Source: Pseudomonadota bacterium (lineage in GTDB: Bacteria > Pseudomonadota > Gammaproteobacteria > Burkholderiales > JABEVD01). Taken from it: 63,711 bases of DNA. The notes under the pieces are model-generated. The model saw only the letters and a list, made by a program, of their open reading frames with translations. It was not told where the DNA came from and ran no database searches. The stretch is taken from positions 1 through 63,711 of the forward strand of contig JAJZQY010000007.1 in the NCBI GenBank assembly GCA_021806605.1, written 5' to 3'. Below, one piece after another: positions 9,428 to 18,582 of the stretch; positions within the stretch are counted from its first letter, which is position 1, and the number at the start of each line of letters is the position of its first letter. The position numbers and the translations under genes are program-made.

Positions 9428-10267
9428 ATGCAGGTTATCCTGATCAGCGGCCTTTCCGGTTCCGGCAAGAGTATCGCGCTCAATGTGCTCGAGGATTGCG
9501 GCTATTACTGCGTCGACAATCTTCCCGTCAGGCTGCTTTCCGATCTGACGCGGATTCTGCTCGAGTCGGGGAGCGAACGCATCGCGGTGAGCGTCGACGT
9601 CAGAAACGTCAGTTCGCTTTCCCAGTTGCCCCAGCATATCCAGGCATTGCGACAGGGCGAAATGGATGTCCGCCTGCTGTTTCTCGAGGCCAAGACCGAA
9701 ACGCTGGTCAAGCGTTTTTCGGAGACGAGGCGCAAGCACCCCCTTTCCGACGACAAACTTACGCTTCCGGAATGCATCGAATCCGAGCGCGAAATGCTTT
9801 CCGAGATCAGGGAGATCGCCCACAAGATCGACACCTCGGACCTGAGTCCCAATGTGCTGAGAAGCTGGATTCAGGATTTCATCCAGATCGATCGCTCCAG
9901 GCTGACCCTGCTTTTCCAGTCTTTCGGATTCAAGCATGGTCTGCCGCTCGATTCGGACATGGTTTTCGACGTGCGTTGTCTGCCCAACCCCTTCTATGAT
10001 CCGAAGCTTCGTCCGTTGACCGGCAGGGAGCCAGCGGTCGTTCGTTTTCTCGAAAGCGATGAAAGCGTCGGCCGCATGCTTGACGACATCAGGCGCTTTG
10101 TGGAAACCTGGCTGCCGAGCTTTATCCGGGACAACCGCAACTACCTTTCGATTTCGATAGGCTGCACCGGCGGCCAGCACCGATCGGTCTACATGGTCGA
10201 AAAGCTCGCGGGGCATTTTTCATCCCTGAACAGCCAGGTGCTGGTGAGACACAGGGAACTGAAGTGA
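9428..10267 (+). CDS. rapZ: RNase adapter protein / nucleotide-binding protein RapZ
   Basis: The 279-residue product has the N-terminal P-loop GLSGSGKS (residues 8-15) and the conserved C-terminal half ([26 protein letters not shown]). In enterobacteria RapZ delivers small RNA GlmZ to RNase E and senses glucosamine 6-phosphate; the role in this lineage is not established. It follows hprK by 1 nt. The TGA overlaps the ATG of the next gene by one base. Confidence 0.94.
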   Translation: MQVILISGLSGSGKSIALNVLEDCGYYCVDNLPVRLLSDLTRILLESGSERIAVSVDVRNVSSLSQLPQHIQALRQGEMDVRLLFLEAKTETLVKRFSETRRKHPLSDDKLTLPECIESEREMLSEIREIAHKIDTSDLSPNVLRSWIQDFIQIDRSRLTLLFQSFGFKHGLPLDSDMVFDVRCLPNPFYDPKLRPLTGREPAVVRFLESDESVGRMLDDIRRFVETWLPSFIRDNRNYLSISIGCTGGQHRSVYMVEKLAGHFSSLNSQVLVRHRELK

Positions 10268-10632
10268 TGCGCCTGATCAGGATTGGAGACTGGCTGGTGA
10301 TCCTGCTCGCCCTGGTTGTCGTGGGCTTGCTTTTTTCGGAAACGGGGCATGCGGGTCGGCCGCAGAAGGTGCTGATCAGGAAGGGCGGGGAAATATTCAC
10401 GGAAGTCAGTCTGTTCAAGGACAGGAAGGTCGAGGTGCCGGGGCCGCTCGGCGTGAGCCTCGTCGTGATTTCCGGAGGCGCTGCGCGCGTGGCGAAAGAT
10501 CCCGGCCCGCGCCAGTATTGCGTCAGGCAGGGTTGGCTGAGGAATTCGGGGGATGCCGCAATCTGCCTGCCGAACCAGGTGAGCGTCGAACTTTTGGGCG
10601 GAAACAAGCGCTATGATTCGCTCAACTATTGA
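10267..10632 (+). CDS. NusG domain II-containing membrane-anchored protein
   Basis: The 121-residue product has an N-terminal hydrophobic segment (about residues 8-25, LVILLALVVVGLLF) followed by a small beta-rich domain containing EVPGPLGVSLVVISGGAARV and CVRQGWL...CLPNQVSVEL. This arrangement matches the NusG_II family of extracytoplasmic proteins, which are often encoded beside Gx transporters. The ATG at 10267 overlaps the rapZ stop; a GTG one codon earlier is possible. Two Cys residues in the C-terminal half are typical of the family. Its function is not known. The 3' end overlaps the Gx transporter gene by 20 nt, so the pair is co-translated. Confidence 0.75.
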   Translation: MRLIRIGDWLVILLALVVVGLLFSETGHAGRPQKVLIRKGGEIFTEVSLFKDRKVEVPGPLGVSLVVISGGAARVAKDPGPRQYCVRQGWLRNSGDAAICLPNQVSVELLGGNKRYDSLNY

Positions 10633-11158
10633 AATTCCTGCGACCAGGGAAGACCATCATGTCTCCCGCATGGCGGCCCTTGCAATAGGGCTTTCCTTCG
10701 TGGATGCCGCGATTCCGCTTCCAGTGCCGGGAGTCAAGCCCGGATTTGCGAATATCGTGGTATTGATCGTGCTCGCGCGCTACGGACTGCGCACTGCGAT
10801 ATGGGTATCGCTGTTGCGCGTGCTGGCGGGCAGCCTGCTGTTCGGGTCCTTCCTCTCTCCCGGGTTCTTTCTCGGCCTTTGCGGTGCGCTTTGCAGCCTT
10901 GCCGCCCTGTTTCTGGCCAGTGCGCTTCCGGAAAAATTTTTCGGTGCAGTGAGCCGCAGCGTCATTGCGGCTTTCGCGCATATTTCCGGGCAACTGATGC
11001 TGGCCTATTTCTGGCTGATTCCCCATGTCGGGCTGTTTTCGCTCGCGCCCTTCTTCGCAGCCGCCGCGCTCCTTTTCGGCACGGTCAACGGTCTGGTCGC
11101 TGCGCATTTCCTGGAATGCGAAAAAGTTGAGGCGGTTCCTCAAGTTCCCATACAATGA
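10613..11158 (+). CDS. Gx transporter family membrane protein
   Basis: The 181-residue product is almost wholly hydrophobic, with five or six membrane helices. It has the pattern AALAIGLSFVDAAIPLPVPGVKPGFANIV cut here into the recognisable parts PLPVPGVKPGFANI and VLIVLARYGL, typical of the family once annotated as heptaprenyl diphosphate synthase component I and now placed with Gx transporters, a clan that includes ECF-transporter S components. No ATPase or T component is adjacent. The substrate is unknown. It is coupled to the NusG_II gene by a 20-nt overlap, and the ubiX promoter lies in its last codons. Confidence 0.78.
   Translation: MIRSTIEIPATREDHHVSRMAALAIGLSFVDAAIPLPVPGVKPGFANIVVLIVLARYGLRTAIWVSLLRVLAGSLLFGSFLSPGFFLGLCGALCSLAALFLASALPEKFFGAVSRSVIAAFAHISGQLMLAYFWLIPHVGLFSLAPFFAAAALLFGTVNGLVAAHFLECEKVEAVPQVPIQ
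11127..11156 (+). promoter_or_regulatory. Predicted sigma-70 promoter of ubiX (leaderless position)
   Basis: TTGAGG (11127-11132) and TACAAT (11151-11156) are separated by 18 nt. The -10 ends 6 nt before the ubiX ATG at 11163, so the start codon would be at or next to the transcription start. There is no Shine-Dalgarno sequence before this ATG. The promoter lies inside the end of the Gx transporter gene. Confidence 0.5.
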
Positions 11159-11162
11159 CCGG

Positions 11163-11786
11163 ATGAACAAGGAAAAAACCATCGCGCTGGCGCTGACGGG
11201 AGCATCGGGCATGCCCTACGCCATCAGGCTGATCGAGAAAATCCTGGAAAGCGGGGCGCGCCTCTATCTCGTTTATTCCCCGGTGGCGCAGATCGTCATC
11301 AAGCAGGAAATGGGGTTTGCCCTGCCATCCAGGGCGAGCGAGGCGGAAGAGTATTTGATCGAACGCTTCAGGCCGGAACCGGGCAGGCTCCGTGTGTTCG
11401 GGCGCGAGGAATGGTTCGCCCCGGTAACCTCGGGCTCCAATCCGCCGGACGCGATGGTGGTTTGCCCCTGCACGATGGGAAGCCTTGCGGCATTTGCCGC
11501 CGGCATGAGCCAGAATGTCATCGAGCGCGCAGTCGACGTGATGCTGAAGGAGCGCAAGAAGCTCATCATCGTGCCGAGAGAGACCCCGTTTTCGACGATC
11601 CACCTCGAGAACATGTTGAGGCTTGCCCAGGCAGGGGCGGTCATACTGCCGGCGAACCCCGGTTTCTACCAGCATCCGCAATCCGTGGACGATCTGGTGG
11701 ATTACATCGTCGCGAGGATACTGGATCATCTCGACATACCGCAGAATATTTCCGCCAGATGGGGCGAGATCGAAGGAGAGGCATGA
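11163..11786 (+). CDS. ubiX: Flavin prenyltransferase UbiX
   Basis: UbiX joins dimethylallyl phosphate to FMN to make the prenylated flavin cofactor of UbiD-type decarboxylases, needed for ubiquinone synthesis. The 207-residue product begins [19 protein letters not shown], the flavoprotein nucleotide-binding start of the family, and contains the [20 protein letters not shown] region and [15 protein letters not shown], cut here at family-typical points. Family alignment fixes the ATG at 11163. The 3' end overlaps sucC by 4 nt, so it heads an unusual ubiX-sucC-sucD transcript. Confidence 0.94.
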   Translation: MNKEKTIALALTGASGMPYAIRLIEKILESGARLYLVYSPVAQIVIKQEMGFALPSRASEAEEYLIERFRPEPGRLRVFGREEWFAPVTSGSNPPDAMVVCPCTMGSLAAFAAGMSQNVIERAVDVMLKERKKLIIVPRETPFSTIHLENMLRLAQAGAVILPANPGFYQHPQSVDDLVDYIVARILDHLDIPQNISARWGEIEGEA

Positions 11787-12949
11787 AAATACACGAATAC
11801 CAGGCGAAGGAAATTTTGCGGGAATACGGCGTTCCGACTCCCCGGGGTTTCCCCGCCTTCAGCGTGATGGATGCGGTAGAAAATGCGCAAAGGCTGGGCG
11901 GCGATACCTGGGTGGTGAAGGCGCAGATCCATGCGGGGGGGCGCGGCAAGGCAGGCGGGGTGAAGGTCGCAAGATCCGGCGGCGAGCTCGAAAAATTTGC
12001 CGGCGAGATGCTCGGCAAGCCTCTCGTGACGCCCCAGACAGGGGATGAGGGGCGGATCGTCAAGCGCCTCCTGATCGAGGAGGGCGCGCAGATAGCAGCC
12101 GAATATTATGCGGGACTTGTCGTGGACAGGGGATCGCAGCGCGTGGTGCTGATCGCCAGCCGGGAAGGCGGAACGGAAATCGAGGAAGTCGCGAGGGATG
12201 CGCCCGAGAAAATACACAAGGTTGCCATCGACCCGGGCAAAGGGCTGCTCCGGCAGGATGCCGGGGACGTCGCGCGCAAGATAGGCATTCCCGAAAGCGC
12301 CGTGGACGCCGCGGGTGAATTCTTCATGGCGCTTTACAGGGCCTTTGTCGAAAAGGACGCCATGCTGCTTGAAGTCAATCCCATGATCCTGGACAGGAGC
12401 GGCAGGCTGCTCGCTTTGGATGCCAAGATCAATTTCGATGACAATGCGCTTTATCGGCATCCTGAAATACTGGCGCTGCGCGACCTGGACGAGGAAGATC
12501 CTGCGGAGATCGAGGCGTCCAGGTTCGGACTTTCCTATATTTCGCTGGACGGGAACATCGGCTGTCTCGTCAACGGGGCCGGGCTCGCGATGGCAACCAT
12601 GGATATCGTGAAGCTCTACGGCGCCTCCCCCGCCAACTTTCTGGATGTGGGAGGGGGGGCCTCGGTCGAGAAAGTCACGGAGGCTTTCAAGCTGATGTTG
12701 GCGAATCCCAAGGTCGAGGTGATCCTCGTCAACATATTCGGCGGAATCATGAAATGCGATGTGATCGCACAGGGCATCGTCGGGGCGGCAAGGCAGGTTG
12801 CACTCAATGTGCCGCTGGTGGTCAGGCTGGAGGGCACCCATGTGGAGCTCGGCAAGAAAATCCTGGCGGAATCGGGGTTGCCGATCATTTCCGCGAATAC
12901 CATGATGGATGCTGCGAAAAAGGCGGTCGATGCCGCGAAAGGCCACTGA
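11783..12949 (+). CDS. sucC: Succinyl-CoA synthetase beta subunit (ADP-forming)
   Basis: SucC binds succinate and nucleotide in the TCA-cycle enzyme that makes ATP or GTP from succinyl-CoA. The 388-residue product starts [17 protein letters not shown], has the ATP-grasp features [17 protein letters not shown] and LEVNPM, and the C-terminal ligase-CoA domain with [26 protein letters not shown] just before the ATG is a good ribosome-binding site, and the ATG overlaps the ubiX stop. Its TGA overlaps the sucD ATG by one base. Confidence 0.96.
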   Translation: MKIHEYQAKEILREYGVPTPRGFPAFSVMDAVENAQRLGGDTWVVKAQIHAGGRGKAGGVKVARSGGELEKFAGEMLGKPLVTPQTGDEGRIVKRLLIEEGAQIAAEYYAGLVVDRGSQRVVLIASREGGTEIEEVARDAPEKIHKVAIDPGKGLLRQDAGDVARKIGIPESAVDAAGEFFMALYRAFVEKDAMLLEVNPMILDRSGRLLALDAKINFDDNALYRHPEILALRDLDEEDPAEIEASRFGLSYISLDGNIGCLVNGAGLAMATMDIVKLYGASPANFLDVGGGASVEKVTEAFKLMLANPKVEVILVNIFGGIMKCDVIAQGIVGAARQVALNVPLVVRLEGTHVELGKKILAESGLPIISANTMMDAAKKAVDAAKGH

Positions 12950-13824
12950 TGTCCATACTCGTCGACAGGAACACCAAAGTGATGACGCAGGGCATGACCG
13001 GGAAAACCGGCATGTTCCACACATTGCAATGCAAAAATTATGCGAACGGGGCTAGCTGCTTCGTCGCCGGGGTGACTCCCGGAAAGGGCGGGCAGAACTT
13101 CGAGGGCATTCCCGTGTTCGACACGGTGCAGGAAGCGAAGCATTCGACGGGCGCCACCGTTTCGGTGATCTACGTCCCGCCCCCTTTCGCCGCTGCGGCG
13201 ATTTTGGAGGCGGTCGAGGCGGAGCTCGATCTCGTGATCTGCATCACCGAAGGGATTCCGGTCCATGACATGATCAATGTCAGGTATCGGATGGAAGGGA
13301 AAAAGACGCTCCTCATCGGGCCGAACTGCCCCGGGATCATCACTCCGGACGAAATCAAGATCGGGATCATGCCCGGGCATATCCACAAGAAGGGCAGGAT
13401 AGGCGTGGTGTCGAGATCGGGAACGCTGACTTATGAAGCTGTCGGGCAATTGATGGAAGTCGGCCTTGGCCAGTCTTCCTGCGTCGGCATAGGCGGAGAC
13501 CCGGTCAACGGGCTCAAGCATGTCGATGTGATGAAGCGCTTCAACGAAGATCCCGAAACCGATGCGGTCATCATGGTCGGGGAAATAGGCGGAAACGACG
13601 AGGAAATCTGCGCGAAGTGGATCAGGGACAATATGCAAAAACCGGTGGTCGGATTCGTTGCCGGGCTCACCGCCCCGCCAGGCAAGCGCATGGGGCATGC
13701 CGGCGCGATCATCTCGGGTGGGGAAGGCGGAGCCGAGGAAAAGCTCGGGGTCATGGAAGAATGCGGCATCAGGGTGACGCGCAATCCTTCCGAAATCGGC
13801 AGGCTGCTGAAGTCGGTTTTATGA
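12949..13824 (+). CDS. sucD: Succinyl-CoA synthetase alpha subunit
   Basis: SucD binds CoA and carries the phosphohistidine intermediate. The 291-residue product begins [18 protein letters not shown], with a Rossmann CoA-binding domain ([10 protein letters not shown]) and the active-site histidine in MGHAGAI (about His250). It pairs with the upstream sucC and the two start/stop codons overlap, ensuring stoichiometric synthesis. Confidence 0.96.
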   Translation: MSILVDRNTKVMTQGMTGKTGMFHTLQCKNYANGASCFVAGVTPGKGGQNFEGIPVFDTVQEAKHSTGATVSVIYVPPPFAAAAILEAVEAELDLVICITEGIPVHDMINVRYRMEGKKTLLIGPNCPGIITPDEIKIGIMPGHIHKKGRIGVVSRSGTLTYEAVGQLMEVGLGQSSCVGIGGDPVNGLKHVDVMKRFNEDPETDAVIMVGEIGGNDEEICAKWIRDNMQKPVVGFVAGLTAPPGKRMGHAGAIISGGEGGAEEKLGVMEECGIRVTRNPSEIGRLLKSVL

Positions 13825-13898
13825 CTTCCGGTCTGAGCTGCTCCATCAATCCTGCCTGATGGTGCATAATTGCCGGGGATGAATTCATTTAATCTGAC

Positions 13899-14708
13899 AT
13901 GGATTTAAGCCGCGCTCTCGAAATCGCCTGCCGCTCCGACACGGGACGGGTGCGGTCTCACAACGAGGACAGCATCGCTTGCGATGCGGCAGACGGCCTT
14001 GCCGTTCTGGCGGACGGCATGGGCGGATACAATGCCGGGGAAGTGGCGAGCGGGATCGCAGTGACATTGATGGCTGCAGGCGTGAAGGAAGCGCTGGCGC
14101 AGGCTGAAGAGCGGGACGTCAAAAGCTGCGAGAGCCTGCTGCGCGATCAGGTGATTGCGGCGAACAGCGCGATTTACGAGGCTGCGCACGGCAGGGCGGA
14201 CTATGCGGGAATGGGCACGACGGTGGTTGCCGCACTCTTTTACGATGACAGGGTGAGCGTCGCGCATCTCGGGGACTCCCGGCTGTACAGGCTGCGCGAC
14301 GAGAAGCTGGAGCTCCTGACTCGCGACCATTCGCTGCTTCAGGAGCAACTGGACAGGGGCATGCTTACCCCGGAAGAGGCCAAGGTTTCGCGGCACAGAA
14401 ATATCGTGACGCGTGCGCTTGGCGTCGAGCGGGAGGCAGATGTGGAGGTCGGGAGCTTCGCTGTCCTGCCGGACGACATTTACCTGCTATGTTCGGACGG
14501 GTTGAACGACATGCTCGATGACGAGGAAATCCGGCTTGCTGTGCAGACATCGAATCCGAACATGAAGCTGGCGGCGGATCAGCTTGTCGAGCTTGCCAAT
14601 CAGAATGGCGGGCGCGACAATATCTCGGTGATCCTGGTCAAGGTGAAGCAGAGTTTCGCTGTCCGCAAGGGACTGATTGCAAAACTCAGGTCGTCTTTCG
14701 GAAAATGA
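13899..14708 (+). CDS. PP2C-family protein serine/threonine phosphatase
   Basis: The 269-residue product is a bacterial Stp-type phosphatase. It shows the metal-binding and family motifs RSHNEDS, LADGMGGYNAGEVAS, GMGTTVVAAL, HLGDSRLYRL, LLCSDGLNDML and GGRDNISVILV in order, so the catalytic Asp residues for two Mn/Mg ions are intact. About 20 Lys/Arg-rich residues follow the domain. No Ser/Thr kinase gene is found in the window, so its partner must lie elsewhere. It is followed after 13 nt by a double-FHA gene, the usual reader of phosphothreonine. The 74-nt gap before it contains a 10-bp palindrome ATGAATTCAT (13879-13888), and TTTAAT 5 nt before the ATG. Confidence 0.92.
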   Translation: MDLSRALEIACRSDTGRVRSHNEDSIACDAADGLAVLADGMGGYNAGEVASGIAVTLMAAGVKEALAQAEERDVKSCESLLRDQVIAANSAIYEAAHGRADYAGMGTTVVAALFYDDRVSVAHLGDSRLYRLRDEKLELLTRDHSLLQEQLDRGMLTPEEAKVSRHRNIVTRALGVEREADVEVGSFAVLPDDIYLLCSDGLNDMLDDEEIRLAVQTSNPNMKLAADQLVELANQNGGRDNISVILVKVKQSFAVRKGLIAKLRSSFGK

Positions 14709-14721
14709 GGGGGCAGCTTTT

Positions 14722-15393
14722 ATGTCGAAATTGATCCTCAGCCTTGAAGACGGAACACGCAAGGAATACCTGCTCGACAGGGAACGCATCCGGATCGGGC
14801 GGAAATCCGGCAACGACATTCAGCTGACCGATGCCGCAGTGAGCGGGGAGCACGCCCTCATCATCACGATACTCAACGATTCCTTCCTGGAGGACCTGGC
14901 AAGCACGAACGGCACGAAAGTGAACGGAAAGCCTGTCAAGAAGTGCTTCCTTCAGCAGGAGGACATCATCGAAATCGGAAAATTCAAGCTGGCCTATGTT
15001 CGCGGAGATGCGCCTGTACGGGATTTCGAAAAAACCGTCATGCTGCGTCCGAAGGCCCCGCCCGCCATGCTGCCTGCCGCCGTTGCAACTCCGAACGACA
15101 CGCCGCTGCCGCGATCGGCCCAAGCCGGCCGGGCCATGGCGGCGATGCGGCTGCTTACCGGGCCGGGTACGGGAAGGGAACTCGATCTTGTCAAGAACCT
15201 GACCACGCTCGGCAAGCCCGGGGTGCAGGTCGCGATGATCACGAGAAAGCCGCAGGGATTTTTCGTCGCCCATGTGGATGGGGACAGATCGCCGCTCCTG
15301 AACGGGCAGGCAATCGGCTTTCAGTCGCATCCATTGCAAAATCACGATATCCTGGAACTGGCCGGAATCAGAATGGAATTTTTTCTCAGGTAG
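14722..15393 (+). CDS. FHA-domain protein with a second, degenerate FHA-like domain
   Basis: The 223-residue product has a good N-terminal FHA domain (about 1-90) with IRIGRKSGNDIQL, VSGEHALI and STNGTKVNG, the residues that bind phosphothreonine peptides. A linker with FEKTVMLRP follows; a TVML-like threonine is a common phosphorylation site in FHA signalling proteins. The last 95 residues look like a second FHA fold (TLGKPGVQVAMITRK, PLLNGQAIG, LQNHDILELAG) that lacks the Arg-Ser-His binding set. The ATG at 14722 has GAGGGGG upstream; a longer frame from 14677 would overlap the phosphatase gene. Gene order suggests it reads substrates controlled by the upstream PP2C phosphatase. Confidence 0.85.
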   Translation: MSKLILSLEDGTRKEYLLDRERIRIGRKSGNDIQLTDAAVSGEHALIITILNDSFLEDLASTNGTKVNGKPVKKCFLQQEDIIEIGKFKLAYVRGDAPVRDFEKTVMLRPKAPPAMLPAAVATPNDTPLPRSAQAGRAMAAMRLLTGPGTGRELDLVKNLTTLGKPGVQVAMITRKPQGFFVAHVDGDRSPLLNGQAIGFQSHPLQNHDILELAGIRMEFFLR

Positions 15394-15406
15394 GCGGACT
15401 CGAATA

Positions 15407-16171
15407 GTGAAGCTCAGAATTCTTGGGTGCAGCGGGGGAATCGGCGGCGCATTGCGGACCACCTCCTTTCTGCTGGACCACGATGTGCTGATCGATGCCG
15501 GCACCGGCGTGGGCAATCTCTCTCTTGAGGAGATGCGTCTGGTCGACCATGTATTCCTGACGCATGCCCACCTTGACCATATCGCCGCCATTCCCCTTCT
15601 TGTGGACAGCGTCGGCTATCTGAGAGGAAAGCCGGTCACCATCCATGCGATTCCCGAGACGATAGCTGCCTTGCAGCAGCATATCTTCAACGACGTGATA
15701 TGGCCGGATTTCGGCAGGATTCCCACGCCGGGTTCCCCTTATTTGCGTTACGAGGCTGTCGCCCCCGGAAAGGCGACGGATCTTGCGGGACGCAGCATCA
15801 CCCCGCTGCCTGCGAACCATACGGTTCCTGCGGTGGGTTATCATCTGGACAGCGGGGAAGGAAGCCTGGTGTTCAGCGGCGACACGACGACCTGCGATGC
15901 ACTCTGGGATGCGGTCAACTGCATTTCGAATCTGAAATATCTGATCGTCGAGACGGCCTTTTCGGACAAGGAGCGCGAGGTCGCCGTGCTATCCAAGCAT
16001 CTCTGCCCCAGCCTGCTGCGGATCGAGCTCAGGAAATTCAGTGGGAATGTGCCGATCTACATCACCCATCTCAAACCCGGCGAGATGGGCCTCATTATGC
16101 AGGAAATCGAACAAAACGCGGAGGGCGTGAAGCCCCGGATGCTGGTAAACGATCAGGTTTTCGAATTTTGA
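15407..16171 (+). CDS. Metallo-beta-lactamase-fold cyclic-nucleotide phosphodiesterase (class II PDE-like)
   Basis: The 254-residue product has the metal-binding motif THAHLDHIAAIPLL (His53, His55, Asp57, His58), further ligands in ANHTVPAVGYHL, SGDTTTCDALW and THLKPGEMG, and the overall layout of the PDEase_II family, which hydrolyses 3',5'-cAMP. The GTG at 15407 is the start; it lies 13 nt after the FHA gene. The GspE-type gene follows after one base. cAMP specificity is inferred from the family; other MBL hydrolases share the motif. Confidence 0.75.
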   Translation: MKLRILGCSGGIGGALRTTSFLLDHDVLIDAGTGVGNLSLEEMRLVDHVFLTHAHLDHIAAIPLLVDSVGYLRGKPVTIHAIPETIAALQQHIFNDVIWPDFGRIPTPGSPYLRYEAVAPGKATDLAGRSITPLPANHTVPAVGYHLDSGEGSLVFSGDTTTCDALWDAVNCISNLKYLIVETAFSDKEREVAVLSKHLCPSLLRIELRKFSGNVPIYITHLKPGEMGLIMQEIEQNAEGVKPRMLVNDQVFEF

Positions 16172-16172
16172 C

Positions 16173-18557
16173 ATGACCAGAGCGACAGAGAGGAACAGCG
16201 ACACCATGCCTGCAGTTCAGGAGAGCCTTGCCGATGTCAGCATCAAGCTGAATTTTTCCAGGTCGCTCCAGGCGCTGACCAACCGCATCCATGCCACAAG
16301 CAATATCGACGAGATCATATTCGATCTCGGCAACGACATCTGCACGCTTTTCAACGCCGACAGGCTCACGATTTACGTGATCGGCGAGGATAAGACTTCG
16401 ATCGTCTCGAAGGTCAAGACCGGCCTGTCCTCTTTCAAGGACTTGAAGCTGCCGATCTCCGAGCAGAGCATTGCAGGCTATGCGGCATTCCACAAGAAGG
16501 TGTTGAATCTGAAGGATGTGTACGACGAGAAGGAGCTTCAGTCCTTCAGCCCCCACCTTCATTTCATGCGCGAGGTCGACAAGAGAACAGGCTACAGGAC
16601 CAAACAGATGCTCGTCGCGCCCATCATCGATGCCGCCGACAAGGAACTGGTCGGGGTGCTGCAGGTCATCAACAACAAGTTGGGCCTGCCTTTTCAGCCC
16701 ATGGCGGAAGAGGGAATGGTCGAACTTGCCAAGACCCTGGCCATCGCTCTCAAGCAGCGGCAGCGTTCCCACCAGCTCGTCAGGACCCGCTTCGATCTGT
16801 TGATCGCTGACGGCGTGATTTCGGCAGTCGAGTTCGACCTTGCTTCGCGTTCGGCAAGAAGGCGAGGGGTGTCGATCGAGGACGTGCTTATCGAAGAATT
16901 TCAGGTCAAGTTGTCCGATCTAGGGAAGTCGCTTGCCCATTTCTTCCGGGTGGAATACGAGCCGTTCAGGCCCGACAGGATCAGGCCATCTGATCTTCTG
17001 AAGAACATCAAGCGCGATTATGTCGAGACGAACCAATGGCTTCCCGTGGATGAAACGAAGGATGGGCTGATCGTCATCAGCCCGGACCCGGAGAGAGTGC
17101 AGGCCTCGCGCATCGTCAACAATGTGTTTCCCAAGCACAAGCTGACTTACAGGGTCTGTACGCTGCGGGAATTTGCGCAGACCGTCGAGCAGTTCTACGG
17201 CAGCGGGGAAGGCAGCTCTTCCATAGGGGAATTGCTTTCTTCCATGGATGGGGAGAGCGAAAGCGAGGACATTTCAGACGAGATATCCGCTGCTGCAGAC
17301 AACGAACTGGTCAAGCTCGTCAACAAGATCATCATCGATGCGCACAAGATGGGCGCTTCGGACATCCACATCGAACCTTATCCCGGCAAGGGGAAAATCC
17401 AGGTCCGCTTTCGCAAGGATGGCACGCTGCTGCCCTACGTCGAGATTCCTTCGACCTACCGTAATGCCATCGTGGCCCGCATCAAGATCATGTGCGATCT
17501 GGACATTTCGGAAAAGAGACGCCCGCAGGACGGCAAGATCCAGTTCAGGAAATTCGGGCCGCTCAACATCGAACTGAGGGTCGCCACCATTCCTTCGTCC
17601 GGGGGGATGGAGGATATCGTGATGCGCATACTGGCTTCCGGGGAACCCATCCCGATCGAGAAGATCGGCCTTTCGAAGCATGCCCTGGAAACGCTCAAGG
17701 GCATCGTCACCAAGCCTTACGGACTGTTCTTCGTTTGCGGACCGACGGGTTCCGGAAAAACGACGACGCTGCATTCGGTGCTGGGATTCATCAATACCCC
17801 GCAGACCAAAATCTGGACTGCAGAAGATCCCGTTGAAATCACGCAGAAGGGATTGCGCCAGGTGCAGATGAATCCCAAGGCAGGATTCACTTTTGCAGTT
17901 GCAATGCGCGCTTTCCTGCGCGCCGACCCCGATGTGATCATGGTGGGCGAGATGCGCGATCAGGAGACCACTTCGGTCGGCATAGAGGCGTCCCTGACAG
18001 GGCACCTCGTCATGTCCACGCTGCACACCAACAGCGCGCCGGAGAGCATCGTCAGGCTTCTGGACATGGGAATGGATCCTTTCAACTTCGCCGATGCGAT
18101 TCTTGGCATACTGGCCCAGCGCCTGATCAAGCGCTTGTGCAAGCATTGCAAGCGCCCGGAAGTCGTCAGCGAAGAAGAAATAAAGCGGCTGCTCTCCGAA
18201 TATTGCGAAGAATTGAAGCATACCGAAGCCTGGAAGCGGGATTCCAACGCTGTGCTCAAGACGATATACGACGATTGGGTCAGGACACACGCGAACGGGA
18301 AGGGGGAGTTCACGCTCTATCGCCAGGCGGGATGCCCGGAATGCAGCGGGACGGGCTACAGCGGCCGTCTCGGCATATTCGAATTGCTCGAAGGGACGGA
18401 TGCCGTGAAGAAGAACATCCAGGAGCGCGCGCGCGTTTCCGAATTGCTCGCAACCGCGCTTTCGGAGGGGATGAGAACGCTGAAGCAGGACGGCATCGAG
18501 AAAGTGCTGCAGGGCATCACCGACATGCAGCAGGTGAGATCGGCATGCATAAAATAA
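16173..18557 (+). CDS. GAF-domain fused GspE/PilB-type secretion or pilus ATPase
   Basis: The 794-residue product starts with a GAF sensor domain (about 25-190, with EVDKRTGYRTKQMLVAP), then a GspE N-terminal-like helical domain (about 200-330) and a complete secretion ATPase: Walker A GPTGSGKTTT near 523-532, Asp box TAEDPVE, Walker B VIMVGEMRD, His box LTGHLVMSTLHTNS. The zinc-binding tetracysteine is CKHC (about 656-659) and CPEC (about 721-724), with about 60 residues between the pairs, longer than usual. Such hexameric ATPases power pilus extension or type II secretion at the inner membrane. A sensory GAF at the N-terminus suggests ligand control. ATG 16206 (12th codon) has AGAGGAA upstream and is an alternative start. 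It lies between a cyclic-nucleotide phosphodiesterase and a GAF-HD-GYP gene. Confidence 0.88.
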   Translation: MTRATERNSDTMPAVQESLADVSIKLNFSRSLQALTNRIHATSNIDEIIFDLGNDICTLFNADRLTIYVIGEDKTSIVSKVKTGLSSFKDLKLPISEQSIAGYAAFHKKVLNLKDVYDEKELQSFSPHLHFMREVDKRTGYRTKQMLVAPIIDAADKELVGVLQVINNKLGLPFQPMAEEGMVELAKTLAIALKQRQRSHQLVRTRFDLLIADGVISAVEFDLASRSARRRGVSIEDVLIEEFQVKLSDLGKSLAHFFRVEYEPFRPDRIRPSDLLKNIKRDYVETNQWLPVDETKDGLIVISPDPERVQASRIVNNVFPKHKLTYRVCTLREFAQTVEQFYGSGEGSSSIGELLSSMDGESESEDISDEISAAADNELVKLVNKIIIDAHKMGASDIHIEPYPGKGKIQVRFRKDGTLLPYVEIPSTYRNAIVARIKIMCDLDISEKRRPQDGKIQFRKFGPLNIELRVATIPSSGGMEDIVMRILASGEPIPIEKIGLSKHALETLKGIVTKPYGLFFVCGPTGSGKTTTLHSVLGFINTPQTKIWTAEDPVEITQKGLRQVQMNPKAGFTFAVAMRAFLRADPDVIMVGEMRDQETTSVGIEASLTGHLVMSTLHTNSAPESIVRLLDMGMDPFNFADAILGILAQRLIKRLCKHCKRPEVVSEEEIKRLLSEYCEELKHTEAWKRDSNAVLKTIYDDWVRTHANGKGEFTLYRQAGCPECSGTGYSGRLGIFELLEGTDAVKKNIQERARVSELLATALSEGMRTLKQDGIEKVLQGITDMQQVRSACIK

Positions 18558-18582
18558 CGAGGACGAAATGAAGGGAGATACC

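Noticed and set aside
13843-13862. CCATCA/TGATGG hairpin after sucD
   Set aside because: Six-pair stem with an 8-nt loop and no T run; could be chance.
13879-13908. ATG opening a 9-codon frame (MNSFNLTWI) overlapping the PP2C start
   Set aside because: CATAAT precedes it by 8 nt but there is no -35 and the extended -10 spacing is wrong; evidence is weaker than for the ORF at 29619.
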